From contig JADLZK010012330.1 of NCBI GenBank assembly GCA_015847255.1, positions 102,313 through 166,312 on the forward strand: DNA of 64,000 nt. Direction: 5' to 3'. The translations under genes and the position numbers were made by a program. This document shows, in pieces, positions 33,801 through 45,201 of this stretch. Source of the DNA: Hyparrhenia diplandra (taxonomy: Eukaryota > Streptophyta > Magnoliopsida > Poales > Poaceae). The notes beneath the pieces were generated by a model. The model ran no database searches and was not told the DNA's origin. It worked only from the letters and a program-made list of their open reading frames with translations. Each line of letters starts with the position of its first letter. Position 1 is the first letter of the stretch.

Positions 33801-35302
33801 ATGACGACGCCGTGCCCGGGCGCCGCGGCCGTGCGCGCCCACTGGACGGCGCGCTCCCTGGCGGGGGCGTTTCTCGACCTCGCGCTCGCCTGGGCCTGCC
33901 TCTGCCTCGCCGCGCTCGCCGCCGCCGCCGCGCGCCTCCTCGCGCTCCTCGGCCTCCCGCTCCCCTGCACCTGCGCGCGCCCGCACCTGCCCTGCCTCCT
34001 CGCCTTCCTGGCGAGCTACCCGTCCCGCGCCATCGAATCCCCCTCCACGCCGCCCTCCGCGCCCGCTTCCCCTTCTCCAGCCCCACCGACGCCGAGGAGG
34101 AAGAGGGGGAGGAGCAGGAACAGGCGGCTGTCGACGCGCGCAAGGAGGAAGCGGATCTCCGTCGCCGCGAGGAGGGCGCGCGCCGAGCTGCAGCGGGAGC
34201 TCGAGAAGGAGCGCAGCGCCGCGGCGTCGGCGGCCGAGGAGGCCATGTCCATGATCCTGCGCCTGCAGAAGGAGAAGTCGGCGCTTGAGATCGAGGCGCG
34301 ACAGCAGCGCCGCACCGCTGACGAGCGCTGCGCCTTCTACGAGGACGAGGTCGAGGAGCTCCGGGACATCGTGCTCGTGCGGGAGCGCGAGGCGCGCGCG
34401 CTGCGCAAGGAGGTGGACGCCTACCGACGCCTGCTCGGGCTTGGCGCCGCCGAGGACGACGAGGAGGAGGATGACGAGCAGGAGATGGTCACGCCGCATG
34501 GCTTCCTCATGTCCGAAGGAGAGCCCAGCTCGTCCAGATCGGTAGATGCGAGTCGGATGCAACATTTTCGGAATGATTCTTCTGGGTTCAGCTTCAAGAC
34601 GCCATCGCTGCGTGAGCAACCAATGGTGCCGCCCCTCACCGCGGGTCAAGGTCAAATCAATGTGGGAAGCGATGACAGTAGTGTTGCTGTTCAGACACCG
34701 GCCAAAGCTCCCCGGCTCAATCAAGGCTGGAGCTAGATAGCTCTGAGGAGGAGGACGAGGATGATGGAGCAGAGACGGTGGAAATCCTCCCCCTGTCTGC
34801 CCGGAGCCAGGATTTGGATCAAGGTGGCGATTTCCATGTTGATGCTGCACCAGGTATGGAATCTACTTGTGCCAAGGATACTTGTACCAAGGAACAGACA
34901 GCTCATGCATTTCAGGAATTCGAGTGTCCGGGTATAGACAAGATTGTCAACAATGACCACACAGCAAGCAAGAATGATGCCAATGTCTATGATGTGCATG
35001 TGGTCGATGACATACGCTTCTCAACAGAAGTCAAGGGCCTCATTGGCCGAAGCTTCTCAGAGGCAACAATGCAGGCAGAGAGATTACAGACTCGAGCTGC
35101 TGCAGATGATCTCCTTGGAAAGAGTCTGAATGCCATTAAAGGTGCACAGGACAAGATAAGGCATGCAGCAAATGAAAGGAGGCAGTCATTACAGTTGCAA
35201 CTCTTAGAGGACATAGCTAATCAGCTTCAAGGAATCAAGGATGCTGCAGAAGTAGGGAGACAAGTGTACTGTGCTACTCCTAAAAGCTCCAAGAGAAGCT
35301 AA
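33801..35302 (+). CDS. GTD-binding (DUF593) membrane protein, Floury1/myosin-binding type, frame broken
   Basis: The uninterrupted frame from ATG 33801 gives 311 aa and stops at 34736. It has a hydrophobic N-terminus (about residues 18-55, LDLALAWACLCLAALAAAAA) and a basic region. The GTD-binding domain follows at about 130-214 (EEAMSMILRLQKEKSALEIE ... FYEDEVEELRDIVLVRERE ... LRKEVDAYR). A second open stretch in another frame (about 34721-35302, 193 codons) continues naturally with acidic sequence and a C-terminal coiled coil (FSEATMQAERLQTRAAADDL; RRQSLQLQLLEDIANQL). The two fit one protein of about 500 aa if a single base is missing near 34719. Family members (maize FLOURY1, plant myosin receptors) sit in endomembranes and bind zeins or myosin XI globular tails. 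Either a consensus error or a truncating allele. Confidence 0.8.
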
Positions 35303-35632
35303 GGGAGTTGTATTACCCCTACTTTGCATGGTTGGTCGTACATAAGTTGTTTTGGGTTTGTAGGCTAGGTCTGTTGATTTGTTTGTTCAACAAATTTGCT
35401 TCTTCTTTTAAATAAGTAATTGGCTATTGTTCTGTACATGTATATAAACAACACGGGGGTTCATCCCATTGTTTGTTATCCTGTGATTATGAGTCCAAAA
35501 AAAGTTCTTTACAAAATGAATGTAAGGAAAACGAAATGGATGTTTGATCAGGAAGCTGACTGTACTACCGTTGTGTGGACAGCAGTTTAAACATGTCCAA
35601 CCATAATCAAAGTATCCTCTAAGTAGACCTGG

Positions 35633-35914
35633 GAATGACAGAGCAAATGCAAACGTTCACTTGAATATAACATTTATTCATTTGCAACAAAGAACTCAAG
35701 TATGAAATCTCTGAATATAACATTTATTCATTTGTAACGCAGAGAACTCAAGTATAAAATCTCAATGCCCCCATTGTCCAAGATAGCCTATAGACAGAAT
35801 TCTGTCACAACATATCTTGTCGACCATTCAAACCATCTTCACAGGTTAAACTCATTCAGCAGCTGGTGTTCAAAGACAGGAGAGGGTAATGTGAGGCAGT
35901 TATTATCATTCCCC
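35633..35914. repeat. Duplicated block A, copy 1
   Basis: About 282 bp starting gaatgacagagca and ending cattcccc, repeated in direct orientation at 36575-36858 with a few percent differences and small indels. It also contains an internal duplication of gaatataacatttattcattt. Confidence 0.85.
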
Positions 35915-36246
35915 TAAACCATTCTGATGTTTTTTATAGACATAACAACAGATTTCAACATTTCAGAAAAAAATGTGTTGCTAAACACCTTGGCCCTAGG
36001 TTTAACTCTTGTGGTACACTGAGCTTGGTTGTACAGTTCACACAAAATTAATAACTGAAAAACATAGTGATTGGCAGTATTAAGTTCTATAATAATGTTA
36101 TTTATTGATGAGATCGATTCATATCCTCACTGTTTCAAGGCAGAGATGGGAATGGGGAAACTCGTTGCAGCAATCCGCAAGTTCTTATGCTTTGTACTGG
36201 ACTAGGTGGACCAGTCAACAATAGGCATAACAAAAATTTGGGAAGT

Positions 36247-36334
36247 TGAAAGGTCCTATTGTTGTGTGTGTGTGTGTGTGGGTGGGGGGGTGGGGGGGGT
36301 GAATAGCTTATTTAAAATTCTACAAATTTAGTCA
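36247..36334. repeat. Copia LTR tip fragment interrupted by a GT/G-rich run
   Basis: tgaaaggtcctattg, a (gt)n run, then ggggggtgaatagctta and aaattctacaaa. This matches the outer ~60 bp of the element 2 LTR (11361 onward) with the middle replaced by a GT and G-rich simple repeat. It is a remnant of an older insertion. Confidence 0.6.
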
Positions 36335-36366
36335 GGTTTGATGTACAGATTTGAAAGGTCTTATGA

Positions 36367-36571
36367 TTTGTAATGGAGTGCCTTTTACAGCTTGGATATA
36401 CAGATTTGATTTCACAAACTTATGTGGTCCATTGTAATAGTCTCGACATATTTAGTCAGATAAGTACTACCTGTCAAGCAAAACTTGTGGTATCCAAGAA
36501 AAACTGGAAACCAAAATCAAGGTTTACATCTCTGAATTTTAACCAGAAGCATGGAAGCATCCATTGTCAAC
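36367..36571. repeat. Duplicated block B, copy 1
   Basis: About 205 bp from aatggagtgccttttacag to ccattgtcaac, repeated directly at 37907-38107. It directly abuts block A copy 2. Confidence 0.85.
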
Positions 36572-36574
36572 TCT

Positions 36575-36858
36575 GAATGACAGAGCAGATGCAAACGTTG
36601 ACCTGAATATAACATTTATTCATTTGCAATAAAGAACTCAAGTATGAAATCTCTGAATATAACATTTATTCATTTGCAACTCAGAGAACTCAAGTATAAA
36701 ATCTCAATGGCCCCATTGTCCAAGATAGCTTATAGACAGAATTCAATCACAGCATATCTTTGTCGACCATTCAAACCATCTTCACAAGCTAAACTCATTG
36801 AGCAGCCTGGTGTTCAAAGACGGGAGAGGGTAATGTGAGTCAGTTATTCTCATTCCCC
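36575..36858. repeat. Duplicated block A, copy 2
   Basis: Direct repeat of 35633-35914. It runs straight into the HIR pseudogene at its 3' end. Confidence 0.85.
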
Positions 36859-37241
36859 GCGTTGTGGCAAATGAGAAGACGGAGGCACAGAAAATCATTC
36901 AGATCAAAAGGGCTGAGGGTGAGGCTGAGGCTGAGGCTGAGGCTGAAGCCAAGTATCTCTCTGGTCACTGGTCTAGGCATTGCACGGCAGCGGCAAGCCA
37001 TAGTTTATGGGCCAAGATAGTGTGCACTTGGTTTTAGTGGCAACGTGCCTGGTACTTCAGCTAAGGATGCCATGGATTGAGTTCTGCTCACTCAGTATGA
37101 CACCATGAAAGAATTTGGTGCAGCATCAAATCTTCCGCAGTTTTCCTACCACAATGGTCCTGGTGCTGTTGCAGATATTGCCAGTCAGATCCATGATGGA
37201 TTTCTTCAGGCATCTACACAGCAGACAGTGATAGATTGCTG
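36858..37241 (+). pseudogene. HIR (hypersensitive-induced response, SPFH family) pseudogene, 3' part
   Basis: The translation gives VVANEKTEAQKIIQIKRAEGE, an expanded EAEAEAEA run, KYLSG, then LGIARQRQAIV. After frame changes it continues with DTMKEFGAASN and GPGAVADIASQIHDGFLQAS. This is the C-terminal half of plant HIR/stomatin-like proteins. There are several frameshifts, a stop (ggattga near 37076) and no introns, so it is a decayed and possibly retroposed copy. A ggctga hexamer repeat at about 36911-36945 expands the EA dipeptides. Confidence 0.75.
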
Positions 37242-37425
37242 AGAAACCCAAATTCAATCAAACATGAGTTTGGATGGCAAGAACACCCCTGCCTGCTGGG
37301 TTGTCATTACATGCTTGAGAGTATAGTGTGATCTTGTTAAATGGTGTCAAACATGTACATCATTTGTATTTAGTAAAGATTAGGTAGGCTGTCTACAGGT
37401 GCCTGAGATACAAAATGGAGCATAA

Positions 37426-37629
37426 GGGTACTCACAATGCAGACTCACCATAGAGTCTAAGCTTATTTATTATCATCATATTTATTGCACTTTGATGATG
37501 TGGCATTATATTTATGGAAGAGATGGGGAGAAAAAACAAGACTCCAAGTCTTATTTGGACTCCAAGTCCACGTTACCAAGGTAATAAATAGTTTTAGACT
37601 CTATGATAGAGTCTGCATTGTGAGTGCCC
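37426..37629. mobile_element. Tourist-type MITE
   Basis: Long inverted ends: gggtactcacaatgcagactc (37426-37446) and gagtctgcattgtgagtgccc (37609-37629), extending inward to tagagtctaa / ttagactcta. The TAA target duplication is at 37423-37425 and 37630-37632, typical of PIF/Harbinger MITEs. Confidence 0.85.
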
Positions 37630-37653
37630 TAAGCACCCTACAAGAATCAACTA

Positions 37654-37807
37654 CTCCCCCCGTTCCAAATTGACAAATTGTAAGTCACTTTGACTTTTTT
37701 GGTACATCCATTTTGCTATTTATCTAGACATAATATCATATCTAGATACATACAAAAATGAATGAACCAAAAAAACCAAAGCGACTTACAATTTGAAACG
37801 GAGGGAG
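37654..37807. mobile_element. Stowaway MITE
   Basis: Ends ctccccccgttccaaattg and caatttgaaacggagggag are inverted, with a TA duplication on each side (37652-37653, 37808-37809). Length 154 bp; the interior can fold into a long hairpin. Confidence 0.9.
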
Positions 37808-37870
37808 TAGTTAACTACCGTGGTGTGAGTATATACTTGGCCTGTGAGAGCTATCAAAATAATGTTACAG

Positions 37871-37916
37871 TCCATCCATTCCAAATTCTAAAACGTCTTA
37901 TATAATTTGGAATGGA
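37871..37916. mobile_element. Stowaway MITE relic
   Basis: tccatccattccaaattctaa facing tataatttggaatgga, with almost no interior left. A collapsed copy. Confidence 0.5.
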
Positions 37917-38107
37917 GTACCTTTTACAGCTTCAATATACAGATTTGATTTCACAAACTTCTGTGGTCCATTGCACTAGTCGCTGACATATTTAGTCAGA
38001 TAGTACCAGCAAGCAAAACTTGAGGTAAACAAGAAAAACAGGAAACCAAAATCAAAGGTTAACAACTCTGAATTTTAACCAGAAGCATGGATGCATCCAT
38101 TGTCAAC
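37907..38107. repeat. Duplicated block B, copy 2
   Basis: Direct repeat of 36367-36571, starting aatggagtaccttttacag and ending ccattgtcaac. Confidence 0.85.
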
Positions 38108-38625
38108 AGCATAATCACACCAAATTGAGTAACAGGATTAGCGTCAAAAAGGCTAGAGAGTCAATCGAAAAATATGAATTCAGTAAGCTCTTAAGGTTAG
38201 TTCAACCACATCAATCAAAAGCTAGTACAGGAGCACTGTTCATTTACCCAGTTTAGCATCCTGCAGTTCTGTAAATGTGAAGATTGCAAAGATTAGGACT
38301 CACTCAAGTTGTGCCCATTTCATAACAAAGTTCAAACAATACTTGAGATCCGTTCCTCAAACAAGTCAAATCGCAAATGCTGGTCTTGGAGAGTAGTTGG
38401 AGCCACGCATTTTACTTCCCATTACATACGTGCAAACACTACTACTAGTAACACTGCACATACACCTCCCTGGACCTGGAGGCGTGGATTGAACCAATTA
38501 GGACACTGTACTGAACTAGCAACGCAGGATAAATGAAAGCTGCTGCCTTTGCAATGCAATCCCTCCCCCACGAAGCCATCAACGATCTTGTCGTACCCTA
38601 GCAGAGGGAACGCACCGTGCGTGCG

Positions 38626-39054
38626 TCAGTAGGGGTGATCTTGATCGGGGAACCCCTCCTCCGGCCAGTAGCTGAGCCACTCGAACATAGGCCCCTTGGC
38701 ATTCGCCAGCTGCAGAATGTCGCCGGCGGATGCCATTCCCGCCGCGTCCACGCGTGTCGGCATCTTCCGAATCGCCTCGACGAGCCGGTCCGGCGGCCTC
38801 GACCCTCCTGTACGGTTTGAAGTCGCAGCCGGCACAGCGGACGTCCTCCCCTGCCGCCGCCATTCCCCGACGCCGCCGCAGCCGCCCTGCCGCCGCCGCC
38901 GCGCGGGGCCCCGCGCCCTACCGCTGCAAGGAGGCAGGGTGTCCAGGAGCATTGTGGAGGGGAGCACACGAGGGACGGATACGGAAGGCGGGGATGGATC
39001 GCTGTGGCCAGCGGGCGCCGGTGGTGATGAGGGCATCGCCGGGGCATCCGCCAT
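38626..39054 (-). CDS. Hypothetical protein, 142 aa
   Basis: A GC-rich, intronless minus-strand frame with ATG at 39054 and stop at 38626. The first half is low-complexity Pro/Ser/Arg-rich. The second half looks like real protein: RPPDRLVEAIRKMPTRVDAA, then ASAGDILQLANAKGPMFEWL and SYWPEEGFPDQDHPY at the C-terminus. I do not recognise a family. It is the only candidate gene on the minus strand in the gene island. It could be a small grass-specific gene or a remnant of a longer one; overlapping frames in the same GC-rich DNA weaken the case. Confidence 0.4.
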   Translation of the reverse strand: MADAPAMPSSPPAPAGHSDPSPPSVSVPRVLPSTMLLDTLPPCSGRARGPARRRRQGGCGGVGEWRRQGRTSAVPAATSNRTGGSRPPDRLVEAIRKMPTRVDAAGMASAGDILQLANAKGPMFEWLSYWPEEGFPDQDHPY

Positions 39055-40477
39055 GGCTTCGCAGGCAAGGAGATGTTTGTAAAGATTCCTAAACGTTCGT
39101 TTTGTTTTCAGCTTAGCTTATTTTCTCACTGAATATTATTTAATTATTTAAAATCAGCCATCAATAATATTAAATTAGCCAAAATCAACCGAGTGGTGTA
39201 ATTTTCAAACCTTGAACTATGCATGAAACCGGCACACCAAACGCTCTCCGATTGTTAAAGCCGATAACTTTGGTTCAGTAGCTGTATTTTGTAATAAATA
39301 AATAAATAACTGATTTGATAGGTAAAAACCATAAGTAACTTATTTAATAATTTTAATGAAGTAAAATATGTATGAAACCAGTATCAAATTTTCAATAGTG
39401 TTACATATCTTTTGAGATCGATTTAGAGTCATGTGGAAGTTGGAACTTATTTATTTGTGTTCCCATTTTTATGCGGCGACTATATATGAAAATGAAACCA
39501 TAAGTAACACGCTGTTTGGAGCTGATCTCTGTGTTCATTTTTTTTTCCTTACTAAGATGCCTGGCTTCTATGGCTAGTATACGGTGGTGCTTGAATCTCA
39601 GTACAACCAACTCGTTGTCTTGTGCACAATCTACAAGGTGGTGGAAATCAAATACTATGCACCTAGCTCGGTCTCTGTTGTGAAATTAACTCGGTCTCTA
39701 CTCACAACTAAACAAAAGACGAAACCATTCCATCTCTATAAAAACTAGAGCAGCTCATCATCCTGCTTAAACGCTTTGAGCCTTTGACTAACCGCAATTT
39801 ATCCTCGCTAAGAAGAAAGATATTATGATAAATGACCAAATTTCATATCTACGTGGAGGAGAGAAGTGAAGAGAGAAGAAAATAAACGCCTCACCACGTT
39901 TATATTCACGCTTTTGCCGCGGCGACAGCTGCTATGAGCTGTGTTGTAATCGGCCCGCATGCAGCTACGCCATAAATAGTAATGACCCGGCCAAGATTGT
40001 CGCCGGCGATTCTACGAGAATAAAGCTACTTAAACTATTAAACTTGCTTCTACAAGACCCTTTGAGCCTTTGACTAACCACGATTCCGGCCTTCGAATTC
40101 AAAAAGGCCCAATAGGTCTTCCTTCACGAATGCGCATTTCCAGCTCAGATACAATCCGGTTCCACTTTTTGGACTGGCTTGGATCGGATAGACTCGTGGG
40201 CTCGTCGTGGCAGTAGCACAATTCCGCTCGCAACTCCAAACCCCTTTTCCACGTCAGCGCGCCGCGTCCGCGTCCTTCCTTCTCCATGCTTCGCTTCTTT
40301 CTGCCGCTGGCTCCGCACTAGACACACTCTTCTTCATCACTCAAGCCGGACCCGGACGCCCGGCCTGCCAGAACGGCCGCACACGGCACACGCACTGCTT
40401 GCTTGTCGTGCTCCACTCCTCTTCCCCCGGCGTCTGCTCGCCTCTCGATTCCGCCTCATCGCGTCCGGCGAACGCCC
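39055..40477. other. Intergenic region and probable 5' region of the DUF1338 gene
   Basis: AT-rich sequence with no supported gene from 39080 to about 40100. From 40180 it turns GC-rich, with several short overlapping frames on both strands that I regard as composition artefacts of the leader. Confidence 0.4.
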
Positions 40478-40619
40478 ATGTCCACTGCGACCGTGACCCT
40501 CGCCGCCGCGCGATCCCCGGGTGCCGCGCTTTCAGCCTGCGCCGCCGCGCCCCGCCGCGGCTGCTCCCATTCGCTTCCCCGGTCTCCGAGTCGGCTCCTC
40601 CGGTTGCCGTCGCATCGCT

Positions 40620-43600
40620 ATGGCTTCCGCGGCGCATGACCGCGCCCCCACGGACCCGCTTCCCAAGGTACGACCTCGACGCAAGCACGTACCGACGCAC
40701 GCACTGTTATTAGCTTCAGAGGGACTGTGATCTCTGATGTCAAATTGAGGCGTTTGACAGTACATAAGTACAATCAATTTCGTCGTACCATTAGTGAGCA
40801 CCATGGAAGGACATTGAGGATAAAAAATCCTTTCGAGGAAGCACTTTTTGGACTTAATTATAGTGGCTAGCAAAATACCATTCCTCAGATGAGGCTTTTA
40901 CTTTGGATGGCATGGATGCCGTTGTATAATTGTATGACTGTCCCTTCATTTCTAACTCTCATGGGGCACAAAAGTCAAGTAGCTGTGTGGCCACAAGTTG
41001 AGACAATGCAATTTCTGCATCTCTGCTACGTACACATGAATACGAATTAGCTGAAGATGTACACTACAGAGTGTAAACCTACTGTCAGTAGCGGATCTAA
41101 ATTTTGAGCGTAGGGTATGCACCCTAAAAATAAAATTATACAATTGGGTACAAAATTCAGCAATTAGCCATGGAATCACGATGTGACGAAATTAGAATCT
41201 AGGAAAATCAGGACTTAGGAAGGAATTTAGAAAAATCAGCAAATTTGTAACAGTCATGTATGTATGACGCGTACAGGGTGGGTGGTGGACCACCCAGACC
41301 ACCCTGTGGCTCTGCCACTGCCTACTGTAATAGTGGAACACGAAACTTGGAATAATTCACGATAAAAAGGGCATATAGCATTCTTGTTGTATCTTAATCT
41401 AATTCTTATCATCAACTGCAGTATATATGATGAATACACTTAATGCATGGTTTGCTCACACCAATGTTTATATAATGTTCAAAACAGATAGTAGATATGG
41501 CATAGGAAAAAAATACTTATATGACAATAAGAATGTAAAATAATTGCACTCTTTTCCTCCCACCTCTATGTATACCTTTTGTTTTGTCCTGTGCGATTTA
41601 TGTTTTTTCCCCAAATTTATGACGGGAATTGAGTGACTCTTAAGTTCCTTGTATTTCAGGGTGCTGATTTATTTTTCCGGTCAGTAATCTCGAACATGGA
41701 AAAGGTTTATTTGAGCAGGAATCCTACAGCCAGAACCATTCTGGAGCTTGTACGATCTTATGATGGTGAACACATTTGTTATGATCACCTTGCTTTCCGG
41801 ACATTTGGGGTGAGAAATAGCATAAATTCAGTTCTATGTGTTACATAGTGTGAAATCTTGATGTATTGATTACTGTAAAGATAAGTAATGTTTTTTTTGT
41901 GTTACAATTGCAGGTCAATGGTTATGGTATAAACTCACTTTCTGAATTTTTCACTGATTTTGGTTATTTACCTCGCGAAGAACTCAGATTTCCAGCTAAA
42001 AAGCTTAGAGCACTATGGTTTTCACCGCCCACCAATGTTGGATACTCTGGAACTGGCACATATGGACCTTTGCCAAGGATATTCATTTCAGAACTTCTTG
42101 TGGATGAGTTGACTACTCAAAGCCAGGTGAATGCCTTCCTGTGTCACTTGATTCACCCATTTTCTTTGGTGAAATGGATCAATTTTTTTTTTTTTTTTTT
42201 TTGAATTAAGGAGCCTTTTCTCCTCATTCCCTAGCACTGTGCCTGAAAATACCGCGCTCACCGGGATCGTACCTGTGGTGGCCAGGCAGGGCCTTTGGCT
42301 CCTCATTGATCAATACTTATGCTAAGTGAAGGATTTTGAAATGGATTCGTGCATAGGCACGCTTTCGAATTTTTTTTTGAAATGGATTCACATTTCACAA
42401 CGAAAAGTAGGGGTAACCAAGAAGCCAAATCTCCCATATTACAGTTATGTTTAGGACTACAGTAACTAAGAATCAATTGTTAAGCACGTTTCAGAAGGTT
42501 AAAATTGCTTCCTGGGTTACCATGCCCTTTTGGATGTTTCTGTGCTTCAGGTGGATGGCAGTGTGGCATGTAGTGGCTAATTGCTTGTTAGGCAGGCTAG
42601 GGATCTGCTCCGCCTAGGCAGGCATTATATAATTTTTGTATGCTATTAGGTGATAAGACCATTAATCATGTATGCTAGTATGAAAATCAGATCATAATTC
42701 AGAATTTCAGATATGCTGTCAGGCAGGGGGATATGATATTGTTATCTGATAATAACTGCAGCTAGTCTTGCTTTATTTTGATCCTTTAGTCCTTTGCTCT
42801 TGCAAATTTCTTTTTGGTTACCAAATAAATTCATCAGATTGTTTGTCTGTACAGGAAATTATACATAAGTACATTAAAACTTCTGGAAATGGAAATAATC
42901 ATGCTGCTCTTGCAAGTACTTCTGGGGAGCTGACATGGGAGAAGCCTATCTATTCAGATTTCCAGATTTTGTCTAGGTAAAAGTTTAATGACTGTTTGAG
43001 AACTGAAGCATCTGTTGTTAATACATAATTGTTTAAACAAATTAGTTTTTCATTGCAAATGATAGAAGACAGGAAGTTACCCTTTTGTTCATTTCTTTAT
43101 TACTGTTTCTGATTCTATCTTTTGTTGTTTTGTTTCTTTACCTCATTGGTGTTTTCACTTTCTCACTCTTGTTCTTGGATACCAGGGAAAGTGAATATGC
43201 TGCATGGACTCTTGTTAATGGCTATGCACTAAATCATGCCACAATTGCCACCCATCGCCTAGAATCAGATATCAGAAGTATTGATAAGTTCAACAAATTT
43301 GTGGAGGACAATGGCTTCAAGTTAAATTCAGAAGGAGGGATCCTGAAAGGTCAGCTGTTGATATCTGTTCCATCCAGATTATATTTAGTAGCTAGTGTCA
43401 CCTTTAATTTTTTATGTCTTGTTTGATTACCCAAATTTTGGAGATCTACTTTGCTGGGAGCATTACAGATCACCACATTTTCTGATACTTCATTTAGTAG
43501 TATAGTTTGATCATGTTAAAGTAGCCATGTGTTTCTGGGGAAATAAATACACATGTATCCAAACTCCAAAGTAGGTCATTAACTCTTGTGACGTCTTGAA

Positions 43601-45201
43601 ATAATAATATTTTTTTAAGTATGTATCTGGCCTGTCTATTCCATGTATTGTTTATGTGTACACATCAAGGCTATGGATATTGATCTTCCCACAGTTGGAG
43701 TTAAGGTATACGTTACCATGTTACATTGACCTGAATCATGGGAAAATCAATGTCTTCGTTAGTTTTGATGTGTGCATATATATGATGTAAATATGGGCCT
43801 AGAATAGATTGGCCTGATATGTACTTAGTAGCTGATGGTCATACCACCTTCTTTGAAACCATTTAGCATTCGCCTAGAGCTATTTACTACTTCCTCCATC
43901 CCAAATTATAAGATGTTTGACTTTTTTGACCCCAAGTTTGACTACTGTCTTATTCAAAACATTTGTGCAACATAGTCAAATTTAAGTCATTCTTGATAAC
44001 AAAGCAAGTCACGACAAAAGAAGTGATATTTTGCACAAATTTTTTAATAATACAAGTGGTTAAACTTGGTGTCAAAAAAGACAAACGTTTTATAGTTTGG
44101 GATGGAGGAAGTATATACTACGCATAGCAGTTATAAAAACAACAGCTAAGGCACTAACACACCGATTGGTGTTCCTCCCACCAACTCGCTCAATATAACT
44201 GCTAATATGACACCAAATTTCTTTGATTATGTAAGAAAAACCCGAAAGGCAGAAAATTAGAGCATTTTTGCTGGAAAACAAACACCCCCCTTCCCCCCGA
44301 GAAGCTGTACGAGCTTCCCTCTTGATTTGTTGAGTTCTGGACTTTTGAATCCTTGTGGTGTTTGTAAGGGCTCTTCCTTTTTTTTTCCCTTAATACATTG
44401 ATACACAAGCACATCTAAAAAAATTACTGTATGAAGTATGTAAGTCCTTTTATTGTTATTCCAAATATTGTAGAGAAACTCATTTGCATGTTTTTTTTTT
44501 CTGTCTATGTTTATGATCAATAGTGAGTCCTGATGGTCTCCTTCAGCAAAGTTCAACAGTAGCTGATTCATCATTGTTTACATTTGCTGATGGAATAACT
44601 GAATCTATTCCTCGATCATACATTGAGTTTGCTGAACGTCTCCTGCTACCACAGTTCAAAGATTTGCAAGATGAAGAGGTTTGCATAATTTTCTCACTGA
44701 AACACTGCTCTTGTACATTGAAATGGCCTAGAATTTTGTATGCACACTCACATTGAAAAGGCTTAGAATTTTGTATGTCAAATATTTCTGTTTCCTGCTG
44801 ATAAGTTAACATATGGGATGCTTTGCTTTAATCTGCCAGGTTACTATACAAATGGCGTTCTCTTTTGAGACATTAATTTGCCATTATAACTATTATCTGA
44901 ATATTTAGTTCTGTTACTTAAATAATTTCTCCTGAATATCGCTGATAATCACTTCTATCAATTGTTCTCTTTCTTTATTGAACTTTAGGGGTGTTTACAT
45001 GTATTAATTATTACGACTCCCTCTTATGCTTTATTCAATAATTATTTACCTGCATCAGATGCCTTATCTGCTACTCAAAATTCTCCTTTGTAATTTCTGT
45101 AGGTGAAAGAATACCACAGGCGTGATGGTTTTGAGGTGGGCAATGCGGACAAGATATTTGAAAGTACATCGAAGGATCAGCTGACACGAAGATCTGCATA
45201 A
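40620..45201 (+). CDS. FLO7: DUF1338 protein, FLOURY ENDOSPERM7 / 2-oxoadipate dioxygenase type
   Basis: Exons 40620-40667, 41660-41809, 41914-42126, 42855-42976, 43186-43349, 44524-44678 and 45103-45201 join in frame to 316 aa. DUF1338 spans most of the protein. Likely metal ligands, by analogy with the bacterial enzyme HglS, are His59 (CYDHLAFRTFG), His195 (NGYALNHATI) and Glu267 (SYIEFAERLL). HglS converts 2-oxoadipate to D-2-hydroxyglutarate in lysine catabolism; rice FLO7 affects amyloplasts and starch in outer endosperm. Upstream, in another frame from ATG 40478, is a transit-peptide-like stretch (STATVTLAAARSPG..., Ala/Ser/Arg-rich, no acids) that ends at a stop at 40637. It would join this frame if one base were removed, so the true start may be 40478. 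AATAAA at 45317-45322. Confidence 0.9.
41086..41320. mobile_element. hAT-type MITE in DUF1338 gene intron 1
   Basis: Perfect 8-bp target duplication cctactgt at 41078-41085 and 41321-41328. Inverted tips cagtagcggatct and ctctgccactg. Length 235 bp, non-coding. Confidence 0.8.
42174..42313 (-). mobile_element. tRNA-derived SINE in DUF1338 gene intron 3
   Basis: The + strand shows a run of about 20 Ts followed by about 100 bp. On the minus strand this contains a pol III B-box-like ggtacgatccc. The near-matching flanks atggatcaa and attgatcaa look like a short target duplication. Orientation is minus with a poly-A tail. Confidence 0.55.
43890..44111. mobile_element. Stowaway MITE in DUF1338 gene intron 5
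   Basis: Ends cttcctccatcccaaattata and tatagtttgggatggaggaag are near-perfect inverted repeats with TA on each side. Length 222 bp. Confidence 0.88.

Noticed and set aside
33646..34850. Long minus-strand frames across the GTD-binding gene (up to 357 codons)
   Set aside because: They are Arg/Ala/Gly-rich shadows of the GC-rich sense coding sequence, with no family resemblance; the plus strand carries the clear GTD-binding domain.
40179..40713. Overlapping frames around the DUF1338 gene first exon
   Set aside because: Apart from the transit-like stretch at 40478-40637 and the coding start at 40620, they are compositional frames in a GC-rich leader.
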